Below, one piece after another: positions 34,655-45,364 of a stretch of 64,000 nucleotides of DNA. Position 1 is the first letter of the stretch, and each line of letters begins with the position of its first letter. Origin of the DNA: Dendrolimus kikuchii (Eukaryota > Arthropoda > Insecta > Lepidoptera > Lasiocampidae); assembly GCA_019925095.2 (NCBI GenBank), contig CM034408.1, forward strand, positions 248,001 to 312,000, written 5' to 3'. The position numbers and the translations under genes are program-made. The notes below the pieces were generated by a model, which had not been told where the DNA came from, did not search any database, and saw nothing but the letters and a program-made list of their open reading frames with translations.

Positions 34655-34995
34655 AACAATCTATAAGTAAAGAATAGACTCCAGGTCGCTGTCGGCGGGG
34701 AGCGTGCCCAAAATGCTGGCCGCATTTCCACGTTGCATGGCAACGCCGATGCGTTGCCCTAGGTGCAAGCCAGCCTTTCGGTCACGCGAGACCTCAATTA
34801 GACGCGTAGAGAGGTCTCCACGGCTCCAGGGTCTCAACCCCGAAAGCCACAAATATGTACTTCAGGGCATCCTGGTGTGCGACAGCAGCCCCGGCTGTCA
34901 TGGCGTGACTGGGAGACGGGAAGCCAAAGTATCAACACAAGTTGCGTCCCATACTAAGGGGCGTCCCGTCTTCCATGGCACCAACGACATGCCAT
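34655..34995 (-). pseudogene. Retroelement reverse transcriptase C-terminal fragment (QRGNAAS module), copy 1
   Basis: The minus strand reads VAMQRGNAASILGTLPADSD near the end of the frame, preceded by a stretch ending FVAFGVETLEPW in another frame and by a further segment matching 37060-37250. This '..RGN.AS.LGTLP' ending is common in invertebrate non-LTR elements. Frameshifts separate the parts. Confidence 0.65.
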
Positions 34996-35071
34996 CTGAT
35001 TTATTGTATTTAATTTATTTGGGAAACATACAATAATTGTAATTATTACAATCTTATATCTTATCTTATAC

Positions 35072-35308
35072 TCTTATACTGATATATAAAGCTGAAGAGT
35101 TTGTTTGTTTGAACGCGCTAATCTCAGGAACTACTGGTCTGATTTGAAAAATTCTTTCAGTGTTAGATAGCCCATTTATCGAGGAAGGCTATAAGCTATA
35201 TATCATCACGCTAAGACTAATAGGAGCGGAGCACCAATGAAGAATGTTTCAAAATCGGAGGGGTTTTGAAAACAAATTGCACGCGGATGACGTCGCGGGC
35301 ACAGCTAG
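35072..35308 (+). mobile_element. Non-autonomous Helitron, 237 bp
   Basis: TCTTATACTGATATATAAAG to GTCGCGGGCACAGCTAG, followed by T. Close relative of 4680-4894. Confidence 0.86.
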
Positions 35309-35819
35309 TATAAAATACATAAATTAATACACATATATTAGCTAAGTATCCATAAAAAAAAACATGTTACGCACTTGACTCGTACAGCTATAAGAATTGT
35401 TATGGGTAGTATAAGATGGAGCACTTTAGGACCGATCGGTGACACCCAGACTGTACGGGCTGTTCATTTCATTCGTGCGCTCCTTCCTGTTCTTCCTGTA
35501 CTCAAAATCGCCCCCTGCTGCCCCTTTCTCTCACTCAAAAAGTCTTTAAATAAGTGCTCAAAACTAATCCACCGCGCCGCGTCATGTGTAAAACTTGTGA
35601 AATTAGAAGCGAGCATTCACTTAACATTGCAACAAGATTAAAAATTACTTTGTTTTCAACTAAACATGATAAACTAATAATTATGTAAATGGAAACTAAA
35701 ACTAACTTAAAATATATAATTAAAACCAAAAACAAACAGAATATTAAAAACTTAATTTAAATTACAAATTACACTACAAAAAAGAACTTAGGAATTAAAT
35801 ATTATTATAAACATATTTA
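35309..35819. other. Unassigned sequence
   Basis: 35420-35540 is C/T-rich with an 88-residue frame and no recognised family. It then becomes AT-rich. Confidence 0.4.
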
Positions 35820-36015
35820 CAAGTAAAATATGTAGCCCAGGTCGCTCTCGGTGGGGAGCGTTCCCAAAATGCTGGCCGCATTCCCGCGTTGGATGGCAAC
35901 GCTAATATGGTCACGCGAGACTTCTTTCAATCGCCTTGAAAGCTCTCGATAAAGCTGATAAGTCTCACGCCCTCATGGCCCCAAAGTCTCAACCCCGAAA
36001 GCCACAAATATGTAT
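35820..36015 (-). pseudogene. QRGNAAS retroelement fragment, copy 2
   Basis: The minus strand carries IQRGNAASILGTLPTESDL plus FVAFGVETLGP with decay. It ends exactly where the tRNA SINE at 36023 starts, probably by insertion of that SINE. Confidence 0.65.
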
Positions 36016-36022
36016 TCACGTT

Positions 36023-36253
36023 GACGGCCTCTGTGGTTGAGCGGGCTAAGCCTTTGCCGGCCTACCTCACTGCAACGCAGAGGCTCCGGGTTCGATTCCT
36101 GGTATAGTAAATTTCGGAAACGTATTTTCTCCGTTATTTACTGTGGTCTGGGTGTCTGGGATCGGCCCCAGAGTAGTGCGTTGTATATTACCCGTAACAC
36201 AAGCGTAACTTGCTTAATTTGGGGTTATACAATGTGTGTGTGTTTGTCTGCCG
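36023..36253 (+). mobile_element. tRNA-derived SINE, copy 2
   Basis: A-box-like TGGTTGAGCGGG at 36034-36045 and perfect B box GGTTCGATTCC at 36089-36099, spaced as in a tRNA gene. It ends TGTCTGCCG after a TG tract. ATTCAC occurs near both ends (36014-36019 and about 36263-36268), but a precise duplication is not certain. Confidence 0.83.
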
Positions 36254-36317
36254 ATTATATATTATTCACATTATAGTTTTTTATAATTGTCAATATGTAA
36301 TTAATGTATTCATATAT

Positions 36318-36674
36318 ATTAAGAAAAAGAGTTGGTCTCAAAGAGAGTGTCGGGGTGAAGGTAAGGAAAGGAATGCTCCGGTGGTTCGGGCATGTGGAAA
36401 GAATGCATGATGAAAGAATGACTAAACAGATATACAATGCAAAAGTGGATGGATGCAGAAGTCGTGGAAGGCCACGACACACCTTCCATGATCAAATTGA
36501 TCGTGTACTAGCGGAGGGTGATGTCAGGAGCCTTAAGAACAGACGAGTGTGCATGACAAGAGTTATGAATGTCAAAGAAGCAAGTGAGGTGTGTAAGAAT
36601 AAGCCTAAATGGTGCTCTGTTGTTCGTGCCTACCCCGCAAGAGAACTGGCGTGAAGTTATGTATGTATGTATGT
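36318..36674 (+). mobile_element. TATG-LINE fragment, 357 bp
   Basis: A long uninterrupted reading from RKRVGLKESVGVKVRKGMLR through to ARELA stop and the (TATG)n tail, with no stops over 110 codons. It is the best-preserved coding remnant of the family here. The C-terminal RWFGH...GRPRHTF region lies downstream of the catalytic domain, which is absent. Confidence 0.9.
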
Positions 36675-36764
36675 ATTATAAAATTAATTCGATATTTGCA
36701 TATAACATATAATCGATTACAATGCATGAAAACTTAACTTATTTGTATTGTATTCTACTCAAAG

Positions 36765-37265
36765 TCCCTCAAGACTATAAGTAGAATACTGAGCCCAGAT
36801 CACCGTCTTCTATGGGTAAGGTGCCCAGAAGGCTGGCTACGTTTCCTCGCTGGATCGCCATACTGATCAGTTGGCCGAGGTAAGCACCAGCCCTCTGATC
36901 ACCCGAAGAGTCAATGAGTCGTTTCGATAAATTTTGGTAGAGGCTCATGGCCTCAGGACCCCACGGTCCAAGCGTCTCGACAGCAAACGGCACAAACATA
37001 TAACTCTCACAGAGGGTTGCATAGATATGTATTGAATGCATATTTCAGGGTGTCTTGGAAGTGTGACAGCTCCTCCGGCAGTGACGGCTGTATTTGGAAG
37101 ATGGGAAGCCGCTAACGTATTGACACACGTTGCGTCCTGTACTAAGGGGCGTCCCATCTTCCAAGGTACCAACGACATTCCGTCCGGTCGCTTTCCATTG
37201 TCGCGGCACAATACGTTCGGTTCAAGACCATCTGGTACCCCGACGGTGACAAGAGACCGGTGGAT
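36765..37265 (-). pseudogene. QRGNAAS retroelement fragment, copy 3 (longest)
   Basis: Two minus-strand frames: 37211 down reads [20 protein letters not shown], and 36980 down reads FVPFAVETLGPWGPEAMSLY and AIQRGNVASLLGTLPIED. A frame change near 37040 breaks the ORF. The catalytic RT domain is absent. Confidence 0.72.
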
Positions 37266-37334
37266 GATATCGTTGAAGTGAGCTAATGTGAGCTATCTTA
37301 CTTACTGCAAATTGTGCAAGATGTGTACCCTTTT

Positions 37335-37627
37335 ATCACATATATATCATGTAGCAGTAGAGTGCTAGCCAAGACAAGTGAAACGAACCCAAACACGACG
37401 GGTTTATCTTGTTTAGTACAGAAGTTCCTATGGCCACATTCCGACTCCATCAGATCAGCTCCATGGTACCATATTATTGCATTCTCACGCGATATACATA
37501 TGCGTGCAAAATTTCAGCTCAATCGGAAACCGGGAAGTTGGTCAAATTTAACTTGCAAGATTCCACCCGAACTTACATACACACATACATAGGTACATCT
37601 ATTGCAACTTAAATGAAAGCTTGTAAA
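37335..37627. mobile_element. TIR element 'TACAAGCTTTT', copy 2, left end missing
   Basis: Shares GCTAGCCAAGACAAGTGAAA and CTCAATCGGAAACCGGGAAG with 14512-14815. It ends GAAAGCTTGTA. Confidence 0.7.
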
Positions 37628-37638
37628 ATAAGCTTTTT

Positions 37639-37878
37639 AAATACAAGCTTTTGAGATCCTGCATATCATGTAGTAGCAGAGTGCTAGCCAAGACAAGTGA
37701 AACGAGCCCAAACACGACGGGTCTATCTTGTTTAGTGCAGGAGTTCCTATGGCCACCTTCCGACTCCATCAGATTAGCTCCATGAAACCGGGAAGTTGGT
37801 CAAATTTAACTTGCAAGATTCCACCCGAACTTACATACATACATAGGTACATCCATTGCAAGTTAAATAAAAGCTTGT
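37639..37878. mobile_element. TIR element 'TACAAGCTTTT', copy 3, internal deletion
   Basis: TACAAGCTTTTGAGATCC to AAAAGCTTGTA, directly after copy 2. It lacks the CCATATTATTGCATT segment. Confidence 0.72.
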
Positions 37879-37904
37879 AAAAATAATCTTTCGATATTTA
37901 CCAT

Positions 37905-37985
37905 GGCGGAAATCGAACCCGGAATCTTCGCAATCAAGTAAGCTGGGATTGATAAAAACTTAGATCAGTTAACCAAAGGCGCTGT
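37905..37985 (-). repeat. tRNA-like sequence with B box
   Basis: The minus strand has GGTTAACTGATC (A-box-like) and GGGTTCGATTTCC about 55 bases later. The B box has one departure. Probably a SINE or tRNA pseudogene. Confidence 0.4.
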
Positions 37986-38392
37986 CAAATTTAAAACTAA
38001 TTTTCTTTTTGAAAATGATTGAAGCCTCAAGATTGAATCTGGATGAAATATTATAAAATTATAAGGAAGACAAATTGCGGAGCAGCGTGTAACGGTACAC
38101 CTGGGACCGATTGAAAGACATTCATTCACCTACAAGGTATATACCGCCTTTGTTTGACCCTACAGGGACGTAATTTACATTTTAATTAAAAATATTCTAA
38201 GGGAAAAAATATATGAATAATTCACGTGGGCAATGTCATTTGATGTGGGCAGAATGGGCCTCTGAAGACAGGCTACTGAGGCCTACGATTAATCACCCTT
38301 TGCTCCACTCTATATATGTCATCTGTTAATCTTATTACTCGATTACGGAAAAGTCAAAAGAAAGGGTTATATTTTTGAAACATCATTTTTTA
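37986..38392. other. No feature recognised
   Basis: Unique-looking AT-rich DNA. Confidence 0.5.
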
Positions 38393-38942
38393 ACCGACTT
38401 CAAAAAAAGGAGGAGTTTCTCAATTCGTCGGGATCTATTTTTTTTTGTTGCTTTTTTTATGTATGTTCACCGATTACTCCGAGATTTATGATCCGATTTA
38501 CGTGATTCTTGTTTAGTTTGATGCGGAATAGTTGCCATTTGGTTCCCTAAAAATTTAACATAGTTTGGCCCAGTAGTTTTCATTTTACGAACATTTTTTT
38601 GTTCCCGTTTCTTGGGACCTATATTTTTTAAGGAGCGCGGCACCTTTCGCAGGTCTACCCATACATAGCTAGACACTAAAAAGTAACAAATGAAATAAAA
38701 AAACTTCGTTTAAAAAAACCGACTTCAAAAACTAAAAAGTATAAAATAACTTATTTCTAAAGCTATTATTATTAATATATATTATCTAAAACATCTTGAA
38801 GTCGGTGCAAAGTAAAACATAAAAATTACTATATTTTGAAAATTACTAAGCACCGACTTTAAGATGTTTTAGATAATATATATTAATAATAATAGCTTTA
38901 GAAATAAGTTATTTTATACTTTTTAGTTTTTGAAGTCGGTTT
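38393..38942 (+). mobile_element. ACCGACTTC foldback element, copy 3 (most complete)
   Basis: The left end is ACCGACTTCAAAAAAAGGAG and the right end TTTTTGAAGTCGGTT. Inside, arms 38718-38808 and 38850-38940 pair over 91 bases around a 41-base loop. The ACCGACTTC motif therefore occurs at the outer left end, at the start of the stem, and inverted at the right end. No protein is encoded. Confidence 0.85.
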
Positions 38943-39065
38943 TTAATTTAATTTAATGTTCAGACAAGCATACACACTGTACATTACCAAAGTAAACAAG
39001 TTAAACTTGTAATATGGGTAATATATAACGGATATGAAAAATATAATTCGACAAATTATCATAAA

Positions 39066-39244
39066 CTAGCGGTCCTGGCAGACGTTGTCCTGCCCCAAAA
39101 ATAATAAAAATCTAGAACCCGATACCAGTGCCACCTACCAGTTACAATTGTAACTCTAAATCATTCGGGGACCCACTCAAACGTGAAAATTGGTTAATTC
39201 GTTCTCAAGTTATACGCGTACATACATTTATATAGAAAAGAAGA
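39066..39244 (-). mobile_element. Non-autonomous Helitron (CGCTAG type), short
   Basis: CTAG at 39066-39069 on the minus-strand 3' end (CTGCCAGGACCGCTAG). The other end is TCTTTTCTATATAAATG on the minus strand, followed by T on the plus strand. Confidence 0.75.
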
Positions 39245-39478
39245 TTACTGCAAAGACAACTGTTTTATTTTAATACTAAACAGACTTTGAAATAAGCTTC
39301 AAAGCAACAATAAAACGGCTATATTTATTTATTTCTTTATATTGATTCATTAACAACAACATTAATGTCTAAATATAAATACGTAGTCATAATTAGCATT
39401 ATCAAAATATCAAATTTACAAGAAATATTATCAATTTTACAAAAATGTGTCAATAGGAAGGTATCTACCTTATATATA

Positions 39479-39830
39479 TCTTAATATATATAAATTACAG
39501 ACGAGCGTGCATGACAAGAGTTATGAATGTCAAAGAAGCAAGTGAGGTGTGTAAGAATAAGCCTGAATGGCGCTCTGTTGTCCGTGCCTACCCCGCAAGG
39601 GAACTGGCGTGAAGCTATGTATGTATGTATATATAAATTACGTGTCACGTTGTTTGTCTGCGATGGACTCCTAAACTATTTGACCGATTTTAATCGAATT
39701 TGCACACCGTGTGCAGTTTGATCCGACTTGAAAGATAGGATAGCTTAAATTTGGACCCGGTAGGTGACGCTGGAATTGGGTTCTAAATTTTATTTCTTCA
39801 GGGCAGAATAATGTCTGCTGGGACAGCTAG
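39479..39830 (+). mobile_element. Non-autonomous Helitron interrupted by a LINE
   Basis: TCTTAATATATATAAATTAC to CTGGGACAGCTAG. Without the LINE it matches 42178-42371 closely. Confidence 0.87.
39499..39627 (+). mobile_element. TATG-LINE fragment in the Helitron, 14 bp duplication
   Basis: It begins in RRACMTRVMN. It is flanked by TATATATAAATTAC at 39485-39498 and 39628-39641, which is Helitron sequence. Confidence 0.93.
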
Positions 39831-40114
39831 TATATATATAAAAATGAATTGCTGTTCGTTAGTCTCGCTAAAACTCGAGAATGGCTGGACTGATTTGGCT
39901 AATTTTGGTTTTGAATTATTTGTGGAAGTCCAGGGAAGGTTTAAAAGGTGAGTAAATATGAAAAAAATGCTTGGAATTTAGTAAACACAACAATGTCGCT
40001 TTCCCTTAGAAACTATTCCTACCTGTCAAACATTTGACGATCATCCCGTCGTTCAGAAATCAACGTTTTTATTTATTGATTCTGAGGCGGTACGAAGTTT
40101 GCCGGGTCAGCTAG
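39831..40114 (+). mobile_element. Second non-autonomous Helitron, abutting the first
   Basis: It starts in TATATATATAAAAATG right after the previous CTAG and ends GCCGGGTCAGCTAG, then T. Internally CTCGCTAAAACTCGAGAATG. Its 5' end is not sharply defined because of the TATA tract. Confidence 0.72.
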
Positions 40115-40145
40115 TTTTTTATATAATCATATTATTATTTAAGCA

Positions 40146-40355
40146 TGGAAGGAGAAGTCGCGGAAGGCCACGACACACCTTCCATGATCAAATTGATCGT
40201 GTACTAGCAGAAGGAGCCTTAAGAACAGACGAGCGTGCATGACAAGAGTTATGAATGTCAAAGAAGCAAGTGAGGTGTGTAAGAATAAGCCTGAATGGCG
40301 CTCTGTTGTTCGTGCGTACCCCGCAAGGCAACTGGCGTGAAGTTATGTATGTATG
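40146..40355 (+). mobile_element. TATG-LINE fragment, 210 bp, 13 bp duplication
   Basis: It starts near CRSRGRPRHTF with a 5' scar. It has an 11-base deletion in the DVRS region, which shifts the frame. It is flanked by TATTATTTAAGCA at 40133-40145 and 40356-40368. Confidence 0.93.
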
Positions 40356-40507
40356 TATTATTTAAGCACAAAAATAATCGTCAACTGAATAATATGCTTG
40401 TTTGAGAAGGAATAATTAACGTTACGCTTAAAAGATTGTATGTTTATTAATTTGGGAATTATTGTTTTTTTTTCTTAAGTTTTCGCGAATTGTATATAGA
40501 GGTACAT

Positions 40508-40650
40508 AACAAAACTACGTTTTAGCGGTTTTAAGCGCGGTAATTTATTTGATTTTTGCTATTCCGACGTTTCGGCCATATTTCAGTGGCCGTGATCACG
40601 GAAGACAACGATGTCAAGTGACAATGAGTATTGTTAAAGTTTTTGGCCAA
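40508..40650 (+). repeat. Left end of the 'AAAACTACGTTTTA' TIR element
   Basis: It matches the first roughly 140 bases of the element at 42841-43376 (TTCCGACGTTTCGGCCA, GGCCGTGATCACGGAAGAC). No right TIR was found nearby. Confidence 0.65.
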
Positions 40651-40952
40651 ATTCAAACTAAGGCGGGTCACTTCAGTGAAACACTAGATCGATACAAAAT
40701 TTATTGATATTTGCTTACATACTTATAGTAGCAAAATGCAAACCATACCGCGATCTATTGTTTGACTAGCGCCATCTATCGAAGTACAAAATAACTTTTG
40801 CTCAATACTTAATCACTTTTAATATTATTATAGTAACTCGAGTTAATAGTTAATAGTTTTATTTAGGAATTATTGTTGTAAGTATAGTACATTTCCCTTA
40901 TAAATAGTGACAAGATCTCTTCGTACAAGAATCCCGTACTAAAGAAATTCTT

Positions 40953-41271
40953 AATTTTTTTTTTGGATTTTATGGCTTGGCAGCTAGACCTTAAAGCCAG
41001 ATCTTAGATTCAATGTAGTTTCTTCATTTTCTTAAGCTTATGTGTAGCACAGCTGAACTGTAGGTTATCAGCTGGTGCCATTCAACGGAGTTCTTGTGAC
41101 AACTCAAAAGGCCACATTTGACTTTACAGTTCATATTTCTCACAAAAGGCATAATTACTACTCAAAAACTATCAATATCCTACAACTATTGTTCATTTTA
41201 GAGTAATTTTACACATTTTTAGAAAATAAAACTGCACAGCACAACATCTTTCAGTTCCCGCCAAAAACTCC
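40953..41271 (-). mobile_element. SINE-like element ('TGGCTTGGCA' family), full length
   Basis: T tract on the left, and CAGTTCCCGCCAAAAACTCC at the right (5') end. AATTCTT flanks both sides (40946-40952, 41272-41278). Confidence 0.87.
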
Positions 41272-41279
41272 AATTCTTC

Positions 41280-41712
41280 ATTTTAAATCCTATTAACACC
41301 CGTATTATTTGAAATCCCAAAACCATTGTTAGAGACCCTTACAACTCTTGTACAATCTGAGATATTTCAACAAATATTAAACCAGCATTATAATCGGGGA
41401 TTTGCCAATAATCCCATGGGCTTACGACGTAATACACTGCCCAAGTAGTGATGTGACACGTTTCTTGTCGGTTCTGTGTTACGAGTCACTCAAAAAGTCA
41501 CCATTACAATGACTTCGTTCTCTTTCTTCCGATAAACATTTGATAATGTTATACTAGTAAATATGGAAAAAAATATTCTATTATAGACTACTACTGTGTC
41601 AATAACAAACAAACGACGATTTTGATTAATTAGAGCCAACTATTTTGTGGAGATTGTAGAGCTTAGAATCGTTATCTTGATTACAGTGCTAAAATCCAGC
41701 TCTACCGGTGTT
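41280..41712. other. No feature recognised
   Basis: Unique-looking sequence. Confidence 0.5.
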
Positions 41713-41727
41713 ATACCACGCGGTCCT

Positions 41728-42006
41728 TTTTTTTTTTTTATGGCGGGTGAAATGCTATTTACGCACAATACTGGGTCCTTTGCAAGGGATTAGACCATAG
41801 TTGAACATGAAGGCTTTCCCCTTTGACAAGGGGCAATCCGAACAATAATCAAGCCAGCTTGTGTGGAGACTCAGAGAAGTTGCACGGGCAACACCCACTA
41901 CCCACTAAAACGGGTGGTTTTAGTGGGTAGTGGGTGTCCTCCCATGTGCCCCGCGCTTTTTATGAAGGAAAGGCTGAGACTTAGAACGTAGTTACGACCA
42001 GTCCGA
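41728..42006 (-). mobile_element. Poly-A retroposon/LINE 3' end ('TGGGTCCTTT' family), 15 bp duplication
   Basis: T tract on the left. Shared strings TACTGGGTCCTTT, GCTTGTGTGGAGACTC and CCCATGTGCCCCGCGCTT with 53861-54241. It is flanked by ATACCACGCGGTCCT at 41713-41727 and 42007-42021. An internal inverted repeat ACCCACTACCCACTAAAAC / GTTTTAGTGGGTAGTGGGT lies at 41890-41937. Confidence 0.9.
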
Positions 42007-42177
42007 ATACCACGCGGTCCTAGCTCATCATGTTGTTGGTTATGTTAATCAGCGCTGATCTTCCGCTAGGGCTTAAACTGACACAGACATGGAAGCAAAT
42101 AAAATACAAAGTGAAAAGAAAGTATTAAAAAAGAAGAAAAAAATGTATACCACAACAAATGTAAAAAGATATACGTA

Positions 42178-42371
42178 TCTTAATATATATAAATTACGTG
42201 TCCGCGATGGACTCCTAAACTACTTGACCGATTTTAATCAAATTTGCACACCGTATGCAGTTTGATCCGACTTGAAAGATAGGATAGCTTACATTTGGAC
42301 CCGGTAGGTGGCGCTGGAATCGGGTTCTAAATTTTATTTCTTCAGGGCAGAACAACGTCTGCTGGGACTAG
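42178..42371 (+). mobile_element. Non-autonomous Helitron, 194 bp
   Basis: TCTTAATATATATAAATTAC to TCTGCTGGGACTAG, then T. Compared with 39479-39830 it lacks CACGTTGTTTGT near the 5' end. Confidence 0.83.
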
Positions 42372-42840
42372 TTATTTATATACTTTGAAATAGTTATATC
42401 AATTAGAGTTCATAAACAGCAATATAAAGAAACACGACACAACACAGACAGGATAGATCAGGACATCCTCGAAATGGGCCCTATGTAGCACTGGTATCAT
42501 GAACAAGATCAGCTTCGCGCACTTGGTGGGCATACAAGTACTTTTTTAATTTAAGTCTGAATCCATGAATATTTTGCATATTTTTATGGGGGGATAGGAT
42601 ATTCTATGAATGCGAAACAATCCCTTTTTAGTAGCTGAACACCACCGAGCTTAAGTCGACGATTTTCAGAAATTTTCATCATAGCGCCATCTTACAAGCT
42701 TTTGAGGTATTAGGAGGTTATCATCCATTGGCAACAATTCAATTAGCGCAAAAAATTACCAGATAGCGCTCGCAGATAATTAGTAAAAAAAAAGTATTTA
42801 TTGTCTGAAATCACAGCTTTTCCGAACAGAATTTTTATAT
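42372..42840. other. No feature recognised
   Basis: Some balanced-composition sequence at 42430-42540. No family assigned. Confidence 0.4.
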
Positions 42841-43376
42841 AATAAAACTACGTTTTAACGGTTTTAAGCGCGGTAATTTTATTTGATTTTGGTTATTCCG
42901 ACGTTTCGGCCACTTTTCAGTGGCCGTGATCACGGAAGACAAAGATGTCAAGTGTCAACGAGTATTGTTAAAGTTTTATTTAGCTTACCCCCAACTTGTT
43001 AATTTTAATTATTTAATTTTAATTTTGTTTATGCTTATTATTTACTCTATGGGAGCCTAATCTAATTTACTACCGCTTCGCAACATGTTATGGCTTGAAG
43101 AGAAGAAGCGGCGCAAGAAACTCTTCAGCAAACATGCCTAGCTCTAATAATTTTATATAATATTAAAATGGGTGGAAGGAAAAATAAAAGTAATTATCAG
43201 TCAAGTTGGTTTGTGTTCCGTTGTACGCAGAAAGAGCTCACAGTGTCTTGAGGTCTGGCAGCTGGTTTTTTGCTGGGTTTGGGTCTTAACAGTTTTGATG
43301 ATTGGATCCCAAACAGGTGGTACAATCAAATCAAATAAAATTACCGCGCTTAAAACAATTAAAACGTAGTTTTATT
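42841..43376. mobile_element. TIR element with roughly 45 bp terminal repeats ('AAAACTACGTTTTA')
   Basis: 42841-42886 and 43331-43376 are near-perfect inverted copies beginning AATAAAACTACGTTTTAA and containing TTTTAAGCGCGGTAATTTTA. It is 536 bp with no transposase. Part of a short dispersed repeat (GCTTCGCAACATGTTATGG) lies inside at 43065-43140. Confidence 0.85.
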
Positions 43377-43723
43377 ATGTATACAAGTCGTGAAAACTTA
43401 AGAAATTAGAATTTTTATAATTAAAATACGACGATAATTTGACAATTTAATATATATTTGACTCAATCTACTTGAGGTTGAAAATTTTATCGTCCCGTCA
43501 CTACCGAACTTCATAGGCTAGCACACAAAGGCTGTTATTACTGTCATACCCATTGTGTTGTTTAAAAGCTTTTGTTTTGATTACCTTTTGTGTAAACATA
43601 ACATTATCCAAGTCAAATGTTTACTTGCGGTGTATAACGTCTTATGCAGCTATGAATGTTCCTTACCTAAGCTCGTTCTAAGTAAGTTTGAGATAGTCGT
43701 TTATTGATTTTTATTTTTATATA
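43377..43723. other. No feature recognised
   Basis: AT-rich. Confidence 0.5.
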
Positions 43724-44075
43724 TGTCGGGTTCACGCCGGGAGCGACCGAATGACGCTCCGAGAATAACACAATAATAATCTGAAATATTATAATCAAAG
43801 TTTATTACACTGGGATTATCACAACTACGATATTAAATATTGCACAATAATACACAGAAATACTAGGACAACTCCAAGAATTGCATCCACGCTTGTCAGG
43901 TGTCGAGCAGCAATTTGCCCTTCAAGAATACCGCGATTATCAAGCAGTGATTATCGACCACATTATATTATGTGCTCCTCGTCCAAGACTACCAATGTAG
44001 ACTGTCGGTTGAAGACTGCCCCTCCTCTGCCCGAACATCGCGTATTTAAGGTCCTTGTAGCGCGCTGCAGTGACA
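43724..44075 (+). mobile_element. Possible solo LTR of another family
   Basis: Starts TGTCGGGTTCACGCCGGGAG and ends GCGCTGCAGTGACA. Flanks ATATA and ATATC differ at one base. A TATTTAAG promoter-like box lies at 44043. Confidence 0.5.
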
Positions 44076-44084
44076 ATATCCGGT

Positions 44085-44250
44085 AATGCTACCACAACTA
44101 CCAAAACTGCCAAACAAAACTACCAAAACTACCTAAACGACCAAATTGACCAAAATAAACAAAATGACGAAAATGGCAAACCATCAAAAACCTATCCGCC
44201 ATACGTATTAACTTCCAACATCCGGTTACTCCATTTCCGATATCCGTTAG
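44085..44250 (+). repeat. Dispersed 'AACTACCAAA' repeat
   Basis: ACCAAATTGACCAAAATAAA and AAATGACGAAAATGG are shared with 31076-31165, just upstream of the LINE 3' UTR there. Confidence 0.6.
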
Positions 44251-44394
44251 CTTAATAATAAATGCTTCTACATTGACATCCGGTTAAACAACTTCCGATT
44301 ACTACATGAAAAAATACTCTATCCGGTTATTGACTACTTCCGTCATATGGTTATTTTATAATAACAAATACGATTCCTACATATATATTAATAT

Positions 44395-44921
44395 TATTAC
44401 GAGTTAGTGTGACTCTAATTAAAATGCCGTTAGAATTATTATAGCGTTTATTAGACCTGTACAAACACGTATAACACAGGTACAAATATAACCGAACACA
44501 ACAAATCCAAACGTAATGCAGAAGGTCGTAATTAAATAAAACGCGGAAAGTCCGTCACTATTAGATTCCCGAATGTATATACGTCACGCTCGTATCGTAG
44601 TTGTAGCTCAACTGAACTCTCTTTCAATCAGGCGTTTTATACTTCATAAATGCAAATGTGCCCGCCCGGCAACGTCGACACAATTTCTTACAATTAGCTT
44701 GTAATTGTAATCCGTAACACCTGACTAATGATGCTCCTGAGCGATCACAATAGAACAATAGGCTGTTCTCCAGAATAACTAGAAACGTGTGCCAATAAAT
44801 AAATAAACAAAAGAAGACGGTCATAAAAGGATTACAAGTAGTTCAAATGCCGACAGGTAATACAATGTGTTTTTACAGATCTGTACGTGGAATTTATGTT
44901 TGTCGAGGGCTAAGTTGTAAC
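44395..44921 (+). mobile_element. Solo LTR (T-TTACGAG...GTAAC family), 5 bp duplication
   Basis: Shares TAAAATGCCGTT and ACAAACACGTATAACA with 27685 and CGAACACA...GTCGTAAT with 58178-58662. AATAT flanks both ends (44390-44394, 44922-44926). 527 bp. Confidence 0.77.
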
Positions 44922-45103
44922 AATATAATTCTGCCAACAGCAGCGCACATTTGCGTTGTTTTGAGCTATATTTATTTGAAACTTATACATTGATGAGACG
45001 GTATTTTTTTGCTTCTACTAGCTCCTAACCTAGTTTGCGCTGTATTATAGGAGCTAGTATCCTTTCCCTTGATGTAATATAATCAAATACATTTCAATTT
45101 TTT

Positions 45104-45364
45104 ATCCGTGCAGGAACGGAGAAAGAATACAATTTCCTGCGGCTCGGCGGCCTGTCGTAAGAGGCGACAGAACAACCCACAGTCAGGTGGTAGGGCATTT
45201 GCCCTACTGGATGGCTACCACCCCTGGTCTAAAGTATGTCGCCATAACAACCTTGAGTTGTGTTCCGGCATTAGCGACCAGGTTCCAGTTTCCCCTAAGA
45301 GAGCAGCAGCGCATTTGTAGCACCTTTGACGTTACAAATGTCCATAGGCGATTAAAAAAAAACA
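45104..45364 (+). mobile_element. GCAG-SINE, 3' truncated with new A run
   Basis: Starts TATCCGTGCAGGAACGG. It ends CATAGGCGATTAAAAAAAAA, so about 55 bases of the usual 3' end are missing and a poly-A follows directly. Confidence 0.87.

Noticed and set aside
36304..36654. 116-residue frame as a host gene
   Set aside because: Same sequence occurs about 20 more times with (TATG)n tails and duplications; it is a LINE C-terminus.
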